This document shows positions 9,140 to 16,911 of a stretch of DNA of 64,000 nucleotides, one piece after another (within the stretch, counting starts at the first letter, position 1; the number at the start of each line of letters is the position of its first letter). The notes beneath the pieces were generated by a model. It did no database searches. It was not told the origin of the DNA and worked only from the letters and a program-made list of their open reading frames with translations. Source of the stretch: Thiogranum sp. (GTDB lineage Bacteria > Pseudomonadota > Gammaproteobacteria > DSM-19610); the NCBI GenBank assembly GCA_030148805.1, contig JASBSS010000031.1, forward strand, positions 1 through 64,000. Reading direction: 5' to 3'. Position numbers and translations under genes: made by a program.

Positions 9140-9158
9140 GCACAGAACGATTCTGTGC
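9140..9158 (+). promoter_or_regulatory. 8-bp inverted repeat in the Sel1 gene leader
   Basis: GCACAGAA-CGA-TTCTGTGC is a perfect inverted repeat with a three-base centre, ending directly before the purine-rich ribosome site (AAGGAAAGGGG) of the Sel1 gene. It could be a repressor operator or an mRNA hairpin occluding translation. It does not match the LexA or Fur consensus. Confidence 0.55.
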
Positions 9159-9172
9159 AAGGAAAGGGGCCA

Positions 9173-9652
9173 ATGAATATCCTGCTCAAAGCACTCATCC
9201 TGTCAGGCACGCTCGCCATCGCCATGACGGCGAACGCCGATCCCGAGGCGGTGTTCGCGCGCAAACTCGCCCAGGCGGAAAGCGGCAATATCGAGGCCCA
9301 ATACGACGTGGGCTACCGTTACGAAAAGGGTCGCGGAGTGGAGGAGGACGACGAACTGGCCTTCAAATGGTACCTGAAAGCCGCGGAGCAGGGATTGGAC
9401 ACCGCGCAATACAAAGTGGGGATGTGCCTCCTGGAAGGCGCCGGCGTCGACGTCGACAAGGAACAGGGCCGCCTCTGGCTGGAGAAAGCCGCCACCCAAG
9501 GCTATCCGCCGGCGCAGTACCATCTGGGAAAATTCTACGCCAACGACCGGCACGACTACGCGCTGGCGTTGACCTGGCTGGAGAAGGCCCAGGAGAACGG
9601 CTACATGCCCGCCACCCGCGAGATCTTTCGGGTGAAAAAAGCCCTCAACTGA
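9173..9652 (+). CDS. exported Sel1-like (SLR/TPR) repeat protein
   Basis: The 159-residue protein has a cleavable signal peptide (MNILLKALILSGTLAIAMTA, probable cleavage after NA) and then three to four Sel1-like repeats. Repeat cores visible are AQYDVGYRYEKGRGV, AFKWYLKAAEQG, AQYKVGMCLLEGAGV, LWLEKAATQG and AQYHLGKFYA. SLR proteins are periplasmic or envelope adaptors for protein-protein contact; no partner can be named here. I chose the ATG at 9173 because of AAGGAAAGGGG upstream and the clean signal peptide. The gene stands alone and its 3' end overlaps that of convergent bioD by 8 bases. Confidence 0.88.
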   Translation: MNILLKALILSGTLAIAMTANADPEAVFARKLAQAESGNIEAQYDVGYRYEKGRGVEEDDELAFKWYLKAAEQGLDTAQYKVGMCLLEGAGVDVDKEQGRLWLEKAATQGYPPAQYHLGKFYANDRHDYALALTWLEKAQENGYMPATREIFRVKKALN

Positions 9653-10319
9653 GCGCCGGGTCGAAGCGCGCCCCGGCGATGGCGACATCGACCTGTCGCT
9701 GATAGGCCAACTCGCCCAGGCAGGGGGCGGGCAGGCGCGCGCGCAGGGCGGCGATATTGGCCTCCTGCCTCTCGCAGGCCGGGTCCAGCCGGTTGGCGAT
9801 CCAACCCGCGAAAGGTAACGGGGAAGCCTCTATCGCCCGGGCGCTCAACAGCGCATGGTTGAGACAGCCGAGTCGGATCGCGACCACCAGAATCACGGGC
9901 AGCCGGAGCGCGGCCGCCACGTCGGCCATGTCATGGGAGGCATCGATCGGCACCAGCCAACCGCCGACGCCTTCGACCACCACCCGATCGACCCCCTGCG
10001 AGAGCTCGGCCAGATGGCGCACGATGGTTTCGGTTTCGATCGCCACCCCAGCCGCCTCGGCGGCCAGATGGGGCGCGATGGCCGGCTCGAAGGCATAGGG
10101 ATTGACCAGCCGATAGGGGGCGGGGCGCGAGGCCTGCCGCTGGAGCTGCAAGGCGTCGTCGTTGAGCAGTCCGTCCGGCGTGGACTGGCAACCGCTGGCC
10201 ACCGGCTTCATCCCCGCCACGGTATGGCCCTGCGCCTGCAGATGGCGCATCAACGCCACGCTGACCAGGGTCTTGCCGACACCGGTGTCGGTGCCGGTCA
10301 CGAAGTAGCCCTGGGTCAT
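9645..10319 (-). CDS. bioD: dethiobiotin synthetase
   Basis: BioD closes the ureido ring of dethiobiotin from diaminopelargonate, CO2 and ATP. The 224-residue protein begins with the P-loop GTDTGVGKT (residues 9-17), followed by MKPVASGC and later VEGVGGWLVPI and LVVAIRLGCLNHALLS. These are all BioD landmarks. It is the last gene of the bioB-F-H-C-D operon, and its ATG overlaps the bioC stop (ATGA). No bioA is present in the window, so the preceding transaminase must be elsewhere. Confidence 0.96.
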   Translation of the reverse strand: MTQGYFVTGTDTGVGKTLVSVALMRHLQAQGHTVAGMKPVASGCQSTPDGLLNDDALQLQRQASRPAPYRLVNPYAFEPAIAPHLAAEAAGVAIETETIVRHLAELSQGVDRVVVEGVGGWLVPIDASHDMADVAAALRLPVILVVAIRLGCLNHALLSARAIEASPLPFAGWIANRLDPACERQEANIAALRARLPAPCLGELAYQRQVDVAIAGARFDPALS

Positions 10320-11161
10320 CGGCGCGCCACCTGCTCCAGCGCCACCCGGGCGACATCCTCGGTCCGCCAGGCGTGACCGTTGACGATCTCGTAGCTGGCC
10401 GGCAGCACGCCGTCGCGACGAAACTGCTCATAGGCCTGCAGCAGCCGCTGCACCCGCGCCTTACCGGTCAGCCCCCGCGGCCTGCCCGCGGTGACGTTGT
10501 GGGCGCCGATCTGCTTGAGCTCGCGCATCAGCTGCCACAGATCCGGGTAGGTCAGCGTCAGGCGCTCGACGTCCATGACCGGATCGGCAAAGCGCGTTTT
10601 CACCAACGCGTCGCCCACATCGTGCATATCGAGAAAGGCATTGACGTGCGAATAGCTGTCGACCTGCGACCAGCTGGCGCGCAGTTCACGCAGCGTATCG
10701 GGCCCGAAGGTGGTAAACAACAACAGTCCACCGGGGCGCAACAGGCGCCGCAGCTCACGAAACACCGCCTCGATATCGACGCACCACTGCAACATCAGGT
10801 TGGAGAAAACCAGGTCGAAACTGGCCGCGGCGAACGGCAGGCGCTCGGCGTCGGCGCACACACAGCGCGGCCGGCGCAGCCAGCGCCCGCGACGGGCCGC
10901 GCGCGCCAGCATCGGTTGGGCGATATCCACCGCGACCAGCTCGCAGGCGCGGTAGCGTTGCATCAGCGCGCCGATCGAGCCCCCCGTACCGCAGCCCAGA
11001 TCGAGCACGCGGCGCGGCTGGATGTTCATCAGATCGAGCCGCTCGAGCAGCCGCGCGGCCACCTCGCGCTGCAGCACCGCCGCCTGGTCGTAGGCTGCGG
11101 CGGCTTGCTCGAAACTGCGGCGCGTATGCCGCCTGTCGGGTAATTGGTCAACCGGATACAT
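10316..11161 (-). CDS. bioC: malonyl-ACP O-methyltransferase
   Basis: BioC methylates malonyl-ACP so that fatty acid synthesis can build the pimeloyl chain of biotin. The SAM-binding motif VLDLGCGTGGSIG lies about 60 residues from the start, followed by LVAVDIAQPML and later FDLVFSNLMLQWC and LRPGGLLLFTTFGPDTL, all typical of BioC. The open frame extends well upstream into bioH, but the ATG at 11161 gives the normal N-terminus (MYPVDQLPDRRHTRRSF; 281 residues). The start overlaps the bioH stop by 14 bases. Confidence 0.95.
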   Translation of the reverse strand: MYPVDQLPDRRHTRRSFEQAAAAYDQAAVLQREVAARLLERLDLMNIQPRRVLDLGCGTGGSIGALMQRYRACELVAVDIAQPMLARAARRGRWLRRPRCVCADAERLPFAAASFDLVFSNLMLQWCVDIEAVFRELRRLLRPGGLLLFTTFGPDTLRELRASWSQVDSYSHVNAFLDMHDVGDALVKTRFADPVMDVERLTLTYPDLWQLMRELKQIGAHNVTAGRPRGLTGKARVQRLLQAYEQFRRDGVLPASYEIVNGHAWRTEDVARVALEQVARR

Positions 11162-11927
11162 AGCGATGGGTGTCACCTTCTGCTTGCAACCACTGGCGCA
11201 CGCGCTCGGCGCAGGCCTGTGGATGGGATAAAAAGGGTGCGTGTCCGGCCTCGGGCAGCGTCTGTCGCACACCCGGCACGCGCGCCGATACCTGGGGCGG
11301 CACCAAGGTATCGCGCCCGCCGAACAACCAGTACAGCGGCACCGCCAGGGTAGCGACAGCCGCGCGCAAATCGCTGTGTTGCAGCAACCGCAGCCCGTCG
11401 GCCAGGGCTTGCGGCTGCGGATCGGGCCGCGCCCCGACCAACCCACGCAGACGTCGCAGCGCCGCGCCTTCGTGCTCGATGCCACGGACCTGCAAGGCGA
11501 GAAACCGCAACAAGGTCTGCCGGCAATTGTGCGCGAGCTGCGCGGCGAACTGATCGAACACCGCCGGCGCCACGGCATGGGGCCAGTCAGGCGCAGTGAC
11601 AAAACGCGGCGTGGCGGCCACCAGCACCAGGCCCCCGAAGCGCTGCGGCTGGCGGCGCGCCGCGTTCAGCGCCACCAGGCCCCCGAGCGACCAACCCAGC
11701 CAGCAGGCGCGCGGCGGCGCCTGCGCCAGCACCGCGTCCGACCAGGCATCCAGATGCGCGGCCGGCGCCGCGCGCTGCGCGCCGTGCCCGGGCAGCTCGA
11801 CCCGGTGCACGCGGAAATCCCTCGCCAGCAGATCCGCCCACTCCGACCACACGTCGGCGTGCATCCCCCAGCCAGGCACCATCACCAGATCCGGAGCGTC
11901 GCCGCGCCGCTCAGTCGTCATCGCCAC
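11148..11927 (-). CDS. bioH: pimeloyl-ACP methyl ester carboxylesterase
   Basis: BioH removes the methyl ester from pimeloyl-ACP methyl ester, ending chain synthesis. This 259-residue alpha/beta hydrolase has the oxyanion region MVPGWGMHADVW, the nucleophile elbow GWSLGG, an aspartate in LFGGRDTLVPP, and the catalytic histidine in AGHAPFLSHP. Its start overlaps the bioF stop by 17 bases, and it sits between bioF and bioC. Presence of both BioC and BioH indicates the E. coli-type pathway for pimelate. Confidence 0.95.
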   Translation of the reverse strand: MAMTTERRGDAPDLVMVPGWGMHADVWSEWADLLARDFRVHRVELPGHGAQRAAPAAHLDAWSDAVLAQAPPRACWLGWSLGGLVALNAARRQPQRFGGLVLVAATPRFVTAPDWPHAVAPAVFDQFAAQLAHNCRQTLLRFLALQVRGIEHEGAALRRLRGLVGARPDPQPQALADGLRLLQHSDLRAAVATLAVPLYWLFGGRDTLVPPQVSARVPGVRQTLPEAGHAPFLSHPQACAERVRQWLQAEGDTHRYVSG

Positions 11928-13077
11928 ATTCCCTGAGGCTGTCGGCCAGCGCTTGCAACAGACAATCCAGCTGGTCGCGTCGATGCGCGGCGGAAAGGGT
12001 CAGGCGCAGGCGCGCCGCGCCGCGCGCCACGGTGGGCGGACGAATGGCGGTGACCAGAAGATTGCGCCGGCGCAGCGCCTCGCTGAGCGCCAGCGCCCTG
12101 CCCGCCTCCCCCACCCACAGCGGCTGGATGGCCGTGGACGATGGCATCAGGGGCAATTCCAATTCGGCCGCACACCGACGGAAATAGTCGATGTGGTCGT
12201 TCAGCGCGGCACGCAGCGCATCGCCCCGGCGCACCAGCGACAAGGCGGTGCGCGTGGCCCAGGCCAGCGCCGGCGGCGAAGCGGTGGTATAGATGAAGGT
12301 GCGCGCCTGTTGGATCAAGGTCTCGATCAGCGCCTCGCTGCCGGCGACGAAGGCGCCGAAGGTCCCCAGCGCCTTGCCCAGCGTGGCCATCAGCACCAGA
12401 TTGTCCGCGCCGGCGCCCAGCTGCTCGCAACACCAGCCGCGCCCCTGCTCCCCCAGCACGCCGAAGCCATGGGCATCGTCGACCAGCAGCCAGGCCGCAT
12501 GGCGCCGCGCCAGCGCCTGCATCTCACCCAAGGGCGCGCGATCGCCGTCCATGCTGAAGACCGCGTCGCTGGCGATCAGCGCCTGACCAGGCGCCTTGGC
12601 CAATTTGCGCGCCAGCGCCCCCATGTCCCCGTGGGCATAACGCATCAGGCGGGCCCCACTGAGCCGCGCGGCGTCGAGCAATGAAGCGTGGTTCAGGCGA
12701 TCCTCGAGCACACTGTCGGTACGCCCGCAAAGCGCCGCCACCACGCCGAGATTGGCCATGTATCCGGTGGAGAACAGCAAGGCCCGCGGACGGCCGACGA
12801 AATCCGCCAGCTCTTCCTCCAGGGCCTGATGCGCATAGCTGTGCCCGCTGATCAGGTGCGCCGCGCCGCTGCCCACGCCGAAGCGCTCGGCACCTTCGCG
12901 CAGTGCCGCGATCACCTCCGGGTGACTGGCCAGCCCCAGATAGTCGTTGCTGCAAAATGACAGGAACTCGCGTCCGTCCATCCGCACCCGGACCGACTGG
13001 CGGCCTTCGAGGGTGCGGCGGGTGCGATACAGGCGCTGCTGTTTGCGCTTGCCGAGGGCCGCGGCCAGGTCCTGCAT
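11911..13077 (-). CDS. bioF: 8-amino-7-oxononanoate synthase
   Basis: BioF is a PLP enzyme condensing pimeloyl-ACP with alanine. The 388-residue protein has FCSNDYLGLASHP, GSGAAHLISGH, VFSMDGDRAPL, LLVDDAHGFGVLG and the PLP lysine in LMATLGKALGTFGAF, in the order usual for the alpha-oxoamine synthase family. It begins 6 bases after the bioB stop and overlaps bioH. It is part of the bioB-F-H-C-D operon. Confidence 0.96.
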   Translation of the reverse strand: MQDLAAALGKRKQQRLYRTRRTLEGRQSVRVRMDGREFLSFCSNDYLGLASHPEVIAALREGAERFGVGSGAAHLISGHSYAHQALEEELADFVGRPRALLFSTGYMANLGVVAALCGRTDSVLEDRLNHASLLDAARLSGARLMRYAHGDMGALARKLAKAPGQALIASDAVFSMDGDRAPLGEMQALARRHAAWLLVDDAHGFGVLGEQGRGWCCEQLGAGADNLVLMATLGKALGTFGAFVAGSEALIETLIQQARTFIYTTASPPALAWATRTALSLVRRGDALRAALNDHIDYFRRCAAELELPLMPSSTAIQPLWVGEAGRALALSEALRRRNLLVTAIRPPTVARGAARLRLTLSAAHRRDQLDCLLQALADSLRECGDDD

Positions 13078-13083
13078 GGCGCT

Positions 13084-14073
13084 TCAGACAGCCGTCAGCC
13101 CCAGGCGCGCGAACAGCGCCTGATCCTGGTCCGCATCCGGGTTCGGCGTGGTCAGGAGCTTTTCTCCATAGAAGATGGAATTGGCGCCGGCGTGAAAACA
13201 CAGCGCCTGGCACTCGTCGCTCATCGACTCGCGACCGGCCGACAGGCGCACCTGGGATTGCGGCATCAGAATGCGCGCCACGGCGATGGTGCGCACGAAC
13301 TCGAAGGGATCGAGCGCCGCCTGATCAGCCAGGGGAGTGCCCTCGACGCGCACCAGCAGATTCACCGGCACGCTCTCCGGGTGCGGCGACTGACAGGCGA
13401 GCTGTTGCAGCAGCGACGCGCGATCCGCCCGCGACTCGCCCATGCCGACGATCCCCCCGCAGCACACATGAATCCCGGCCTCGCGGACATGCTGCAACGT
13501 ATCCAGCCGCTCGGCATAGGTACGGGTACTGATGATCTCGCCATAGAATTCGGGCGAGGTATCCAGATTATGGTTGTAGTAATCCAGTCCGGCGTCCTTC
13601 AGACGGCGCGACTGTTCGGCGTCCAGCATGCCGAGTGTCACGCACGTCTCCAGACCCTCGGCGCGCACCCGCTCGACCAGCTCCAATACCCGCTCGAAGT
13701 TCCGCCCACGCGGATTGCGCCAGGCCGCACCCATGCAGAACCGGCTGGCGCCCGCCTGCTTGGCCTGTCTGGCCGCGGCGACCACCGCGTCCACGTCCAT
13801 GAGTTTCTCGGCGGCGACCGCCGCCTCGTGGTGCACGCTCTGCGGACAGTAGGCGCAGTCCTCGGGGCAGCCGCCGGTCTTGATGCTGAGCAAGGTGCTG
13901 ACCTGAACCGCGTTGGGATCGAAATGGCTGCGGTGGACCGATTGCGCGCGGAACAGCAGATCGTTGAACGGCAGCGCGAACAGCGCCTGGATCTCCTCCC
14001 GGGACCAGTCGCAACGAATGGCGCCCGAAAGCGGTGCGGACGAACAGGTTTCAGTGGCCGCTTGCATCGGCAT
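13084..14073 (-). CDS. bioB: biotin synthase
   Basis: BioB is a radical-SAM enzyme that inserts sulfur into dethiobiotin. The 329-residue protein carries the CxxxCxxC cluster motif in [13 protein letters not shown] (Cys 69, 73, 76), [31 protein letters not shown], and [20 protein letters not shown] and [17 protein letters not shown] follow near the end. It overlaps the end of the upstream 141-residue membrane protein gene by 23 bases, so the two are probably transcribed and translated together. It leads the classical biotin genes. Confidence 0.97.
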   Translation of the reverse strand: MPMQAATETCSSAPLSGAIRCDWSREEIQALFALPFNDLLFRAQSVHRSHFDPNAVQVSTLLSIKTGGCPEDCAYCPQSVHHEAAVAAEKLMDVDAVVAAARQAKQAGASRFCMGAAWRNPRGRNFERVLELVERVRAEGLETCVTLGMLDAEQSRRLKDAGLDYYNHNLDTSPEFYGEIISTRTYAERLDTLQHVREAGIHVCCGGIVGMGESRADRASLLQQLACQSPHPESVPVNLLVRVEGTPLADQAALDPFEFVRTIAVARILMPQSQVRLSAGRESMSDECQALCFHAGANSIFYGEKLLTTPNPDADQDQALFARLGLTAV

Positions 14074-14476
14074 CCTCTTGTTGTAGTGGGAAATCCTGCC
14101 AGCGCTCGCGCCAGATGCGCATCAGATCGCGCAGCGACCAGGGCACCAGGATCAACGCCCCCAGAATCCAGGCGGCGAGGTAATAATCCCAGCCACCACC
14201 CGGGATGAAGGTGGCGGCGGCGACAAAAAAGCCCGTCACACCGTAGAAGCGGTAGGCGGCCTGCTGGGTGTAATAACCGACCCGCGGGTTGGGGTGATGC
14301 CGGTTCATGGCGTACACCAGCATCGAAAGACCCAGCCACAGCATGCCCAGCGGAATGGGCAGCAGGATGGCGATGATATTGCCGTAGTTGAACAAGGCCG
14401 CGGACGAGCGCGCCTTGCGTCCCGGCAGCGTATGCCCGCCACTGCCGACGGCGATCGAGAATTCCGAGTCCGACAT
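14051..14476 (-). CDS. uncharacterised 141-residue membrane protein, first gene of the biotin operon
   Basis: I do not recognise a named function. The protein has a polar N-terminus and three hydrophobic segments (around residues 30-57, 72-90 and 96-118), and ends in an acidic tail. A basic loop, [20 protein letters not shown], lies between helices one and two. Its 3' end overlaps bioB by 23 bases, and a BirA-like operator with an embedded -35 box lies 58-91 bases upstream of its start. It is therefore probably expressed with the biotin genes. A transport or envelope role is possible but unproven. Confidence 0.7.
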   Translation of the reverse strand: MSDSEFSIAVGSGGHTLPGRKARSSAALFNYGNIIAILLPIPLGMLWLGLSMLVYAMNRHHPNPRVGYYTQQAAYRFYGVTGFFVAAATFIPGGGWDYYLAAWILGALILVPWSLRDLMRIWRERWQDFPLQQEDADASGH

Positions 14477-14533
14477 GGTCGATCAGTTACACTATATTAG
14501 TAGGAGCCGAACTATGCGGTGCCGACAGGCCCG

Positions 14534-14567
14534 CTGTCAACCAAGGAAGGTTGGTTTTGGTTTACAA
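14534..14567 (-). promoter_or_regulatory. BirA-like biotin operator overlapping a sigma-70 -35 box
   Basis: Read on the minus strand, an exact half-site TTGTAAACC (14567-14559) is followed after 16 bases by GGTTGACAG (14542-14534), a 7/9 match to GGTTTACAA. The known BirA operator is TTGTAAACC-spacer-GGTTTACAA. The second half contains TTGACA (14540-14535), a perfect -35 hexamer for leftward transcription, with CATAGT 18 bases on as a possible -10. BirA-biotinyl-AMP bound here would block the bio operon promoter. The site also overlaps the comF ribosome site and start. Confidence 0.65.
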
Positions 14568-15267
14568 CTGGTTAGATTTTACACGAACACGCCTATTCCC
14601 GGCCTCTTGCCGCCTCTGCCTGGCGCCCGGCGATGACGACCTCGCCCTCTGCGCGCCCTGTCTGGACGAATTACCCTGGCTCGGCCGGGCCTGTAGCCGT
14701 TGCGCCCGACCGCTGACTCCGGCGGCGGCCCAACCGGTTTGCGCCCAGTGCCGGGCACGGCCGCCGGCACTGGACGGCTGTCGGGCGCTGTTCGCCTATC
14801 AGCCGCCGGTGGACCGCTGGATCCAGGCGTTGAAATTCGACGCCGATCTCGCCCTGGCAGGTCTGCTTGGCCAATTATTGGCCAGGCGGATGGGCCCGGC
14901 CGAGGGCAGCTCACCGCGGCTGTTGGCGGTGCCGCTGCATCCCCGCCGCCTGCGCCAGCGGGGCTTCAACCAGGCGCAGGAGATCAGTCGGCCACTTTAT
15001 CGCGAGGGTTGGCGGCCATGCCGCTGTGGCTGCCGCCGCGTGCGCCACACGGGGGCGCAATCGAGCCTGGATGCGCGCCAGCGCGGCGACAATCTGCGTG
15101 GCGCGTTCTCGCTGCGCGGCGACGCGGTCACGGGCAGGCAGCTGCTGTTGATCGACGATGTCATGACCACCGGCGCCACCTTGAACGAATTGGCGCAAAC
15201 GCTGAAGGCGGCCGGCGCCGCCCGCGTGGACGCCTGGGTGATCGCGCGCACGCTGCGCCACGGCTGA
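14557..15267 (+). CDS. comF: ComF family phosphoribosyltransferase-like protein
   Basis: ComF/GntX proteins combine a zinc-finger-like N-terminus with a type I phosphoribosyltransferase fold and are linked to DNA uptake in competent bacteria. Cys pairs are visible in CRLCLAPGDDDLALCAPC and in CSRCARPL/PVCAQC. The PRPP-binding loop is LLLIDDVMTTGATLNE, preceded by VPLHPRRLRQRGFNQA. The frame has TTG codons at 14551 and 14557; GGAAGG ends at 14550, so TTG 14557 has the better spacing (236 residues). It is divergent from the bio operon, a common gammaproteobacterial arrangement. Its last 357 bases are antisense to the extended frame of the Tat protein gene. Confidence 0.9.
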   Translation: MVYNWLDFTRTRLFPASCRLCLAPGDDDLALCAPCLDELPWLGRACSRCARPLTPAAAQPVCAQCRARPPALDGCRALFAYQPPVDRWIQALKFDADLALAGLLGQLLARRMGPAEGSSPRLLAVPLHPRRLRQRGFNQAQEISRPLYREGWRPCRCGCRRVRHTGAQSSLDARQRGDNLRGAFSLRGDAVTGRQLLLIDDVMTTGATLNELAQTLKAAGAARVDAWVIARTLRHG

Positions 15268-16905
15268 GCCGGCGGCGCCGTGGCTCAGGCCAGCGGCTTC
15301 GAACACCAGCAAGCGGTCGAGCGCGGCGCTGTTGCCCAGACCGTGACCGGGGAAGAGGGATTCGAAATTGGCCCGATCGCCATTGAGCGCCATGTAGTTC
15401 AACAACAGCGTGTTGACCAGCAGATTGACATTGTTGGCCGCCGGCGAACTGGCGGTATCCACCGACCCGTCGGCGCGGAACCAGCCGATCTGCTGACGTT
15501 GCAGGGTCGTGACCAGGCCGTCGTCGATGATCCGCGGCGCGGAACCTGGATTGTAGACCAGGAAAAAAGCCGCGGCGGTGGAGGAATTGTCACCGGTCCA
15601 TACCCCCTTGCCGCGACCGTCGACGGAATTGTCGATCATCCCGTTGGAAGCCACCGAGCCGTCGCTGACCACGTAGATCATCAGCGGTTCGCCCCGGATC
15701 GCGGCATAGGCGAGACAGGCGCCGATACAGCGCCCGGCGCGCAGATCGCGCAGCTCGCCGGTGGCGCGCTCGCCGGTGTGATAATCGAATCCGCCCATGG
15801 CGATGGTGCCGGCACCGGCGTGACGGTCGACCACCATTTTCATCACCGAGGCGGTCTTCTGGAACTCGCCACGGTCGCTGCCGCTGAATTCCGCGCTGCT
15901 GAATATACCCGCCGGCCCGACGATATCGACATCGTTGGCCGGATCGACGTCGACCCCGGCGAAGCGATCGGCGATATCCGCGGCGTTGAGATAGCCACAA
16001 CGCACCAGATCCTTGACCACCAGGTCGGCGCCGTTGTTGACCACGGCGTCCAGCCCGGTGTTGACGTTGAACAGCTTTTGATCGCTGATGCGCGCGATCG
16101 ATTCCATGACCGGCACGACGTCATCGGGCCCGAGGATGGCGGTCAGGTTGCCGGTATCGACCATGCCCGTGACATCGCTCGGCCGGTCGACCTTGGTGGG
16201 GCGGATTTCCGGATCGATCAGCGTGCTCGGCGCCATGGAATTCCCGCCCGAATCGGAGTTGCGCGAACCGATCAGCGTCACCACGTCGCCCATGCCGCCG
16301 GCCCGGGCGATACCGTACATGGGGTTGTGCGGATTGTTGCCGGTGTCGTTGTCCGAGCGCGCCGGAATCACCGCGCCGTTGACGTTGCCCAGGGCGGGAC
16401 CGGCTTTTTCCAGAATGCCGCGCAGCAGCGCGCTGTCGGAATGAAAGGCCAGCCCCAGGGTGGTATCGGTGTGATCGCCGTTGCTGGTGGCCGTGGGCGT
16501 GGCCTCGGGCTGCCCAGGGATCTGGTCTCCTGGCAACCCCAGCTTGTTGTAGCCGGCGGTGCTCAGGGTGTCCAGCTGACTGTTGCGCCCGACCAGCACG
16601 TTGGAGCCGGCGAAGTTGGCGCCGCCGGCCAGGTCGAAACAAATGAAGGGGATCTTGCCGACCCCGCCCCCGCCGCCGATGCTGCAGCCGATGCTGGCCG
16701 CCAGCGTGGTCAGATCGCCGGAAAGCGCGGCCCGGGCGGCGCGCGGATGGGAGAACAGGCTGAATACCGAGGCCCCCATCAGCATTCCCGCGCCGGAGAG
16801 AAAACCCTGGCGCAGGAAATCGCGGCGGGTGACCGGTCGCGCGTGGTCGGCATGCCGCAACGGGGCGTTGGGGTGCAGAGCCTTCTTCAAACCTTTCATA
16901 GCCAT
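14911..16905 (-). CDS. Tat-exported DUF1501-like protein; C-terminus probably extended by a frameshift
   Basis: The protein starts with a twin-arginine signal (RRDFLRQGF at 27-35, then a hydrophobic stretch ending AARA) and is exported folded. The body (FDLAGGANFAGSNVLVG, VIPARSDNDTGNNPHNPMYG, AMGGFDYHTGERATGELRD) resembles DUF1501/sulfatase-like proteins found with heme-containing DUF1585/1592-type proteins. Convincing sequence ends near ALDRLLVFEA (about 15300). The frame then runs on without a stop through 357 bases antisense to comF, producing Arg/Ala-rich residues unlike the rest. Removing one G near 15291-15295 would give an ending LLVFEALA at the TGA 15287-15285. So the ORF end at 14911 is probably not native. 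It is the last gene of the minus-strand operon, 6 bases after the LamG gene. Confidence 0.75.
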   Translation of the reverse strand: MAMKGLKKALHPNAPLRHADHARPVTRRDFLRQGFLSGAGMLMGASVFSLFSHPRAARAALSGDLTTLAASIGCSIGGGGGVGKIPFICFDLAGGANFAGSNVLVGRNSQLDTLSTAGYNKLGLPGDQIPGQPEATPTATSNGDHTDTTLGLAFHSDSALLRGILEKAGPALGNVNGAVIPARSDNDTGNNPHNPMYGIARAGGMGDVVTLIGSRNSDSGGNSMAPSTLIDPEIRPTKVDRPSDVTGMVDTGNLTAILGPDDVVPVMESIARISDQKLFNVNTGLDAVVNNGADLVVKDLVRCGYLNAADIADRFAGVDVDPANDVDIVGPAGIFSSAEFSGSDRGEFQKTASVMKMVVDRHAGAGTIAMGGFDYHTGERATGELRDLRAGRCIGACLAYAAIRGEPLMIYVVSDGSVASNGMIDNSVDGRGKGVWTGDNSSTAAAFFLVYNPGSAPRIIDDGLVTTLQRQQIGWFRADGSVDTASSPAANNVNLLVNTLLLNYMALNGDRANFESLFPGHGLGNSAALDRLLVFEAAGLSHGAAGSAVAQRARDHPGVHAGGAGRLQRLRQFVQGGAGGHDIVDQQQLPARDRVAAQRERATQIVAALARIQARLRPRVAHAAAATAAWPPTLAIKWPTDLLRLVEAPLAQAAGMQRHRQQPR

Positions 16906-16911
16906 TGTCTC

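Larger units (their letters stand above)
8793..9172. other. intergenic region with AT-rich promoter segment
   Basis: This 380-base divergent gap separates the DUF2244/ctaC direction from the Sel1 gene. Roughly 8881-8985 is strikingly AT-rich against the high-GC surroundings and contains several TATAAT-like boxes (for example around 8946-8973). It is likely a strong promoter or UP-element region for the oxidase operon. No open frame looks coding. The right end holds the inverted repeat at 9140-9158. Confidence 0.6.
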
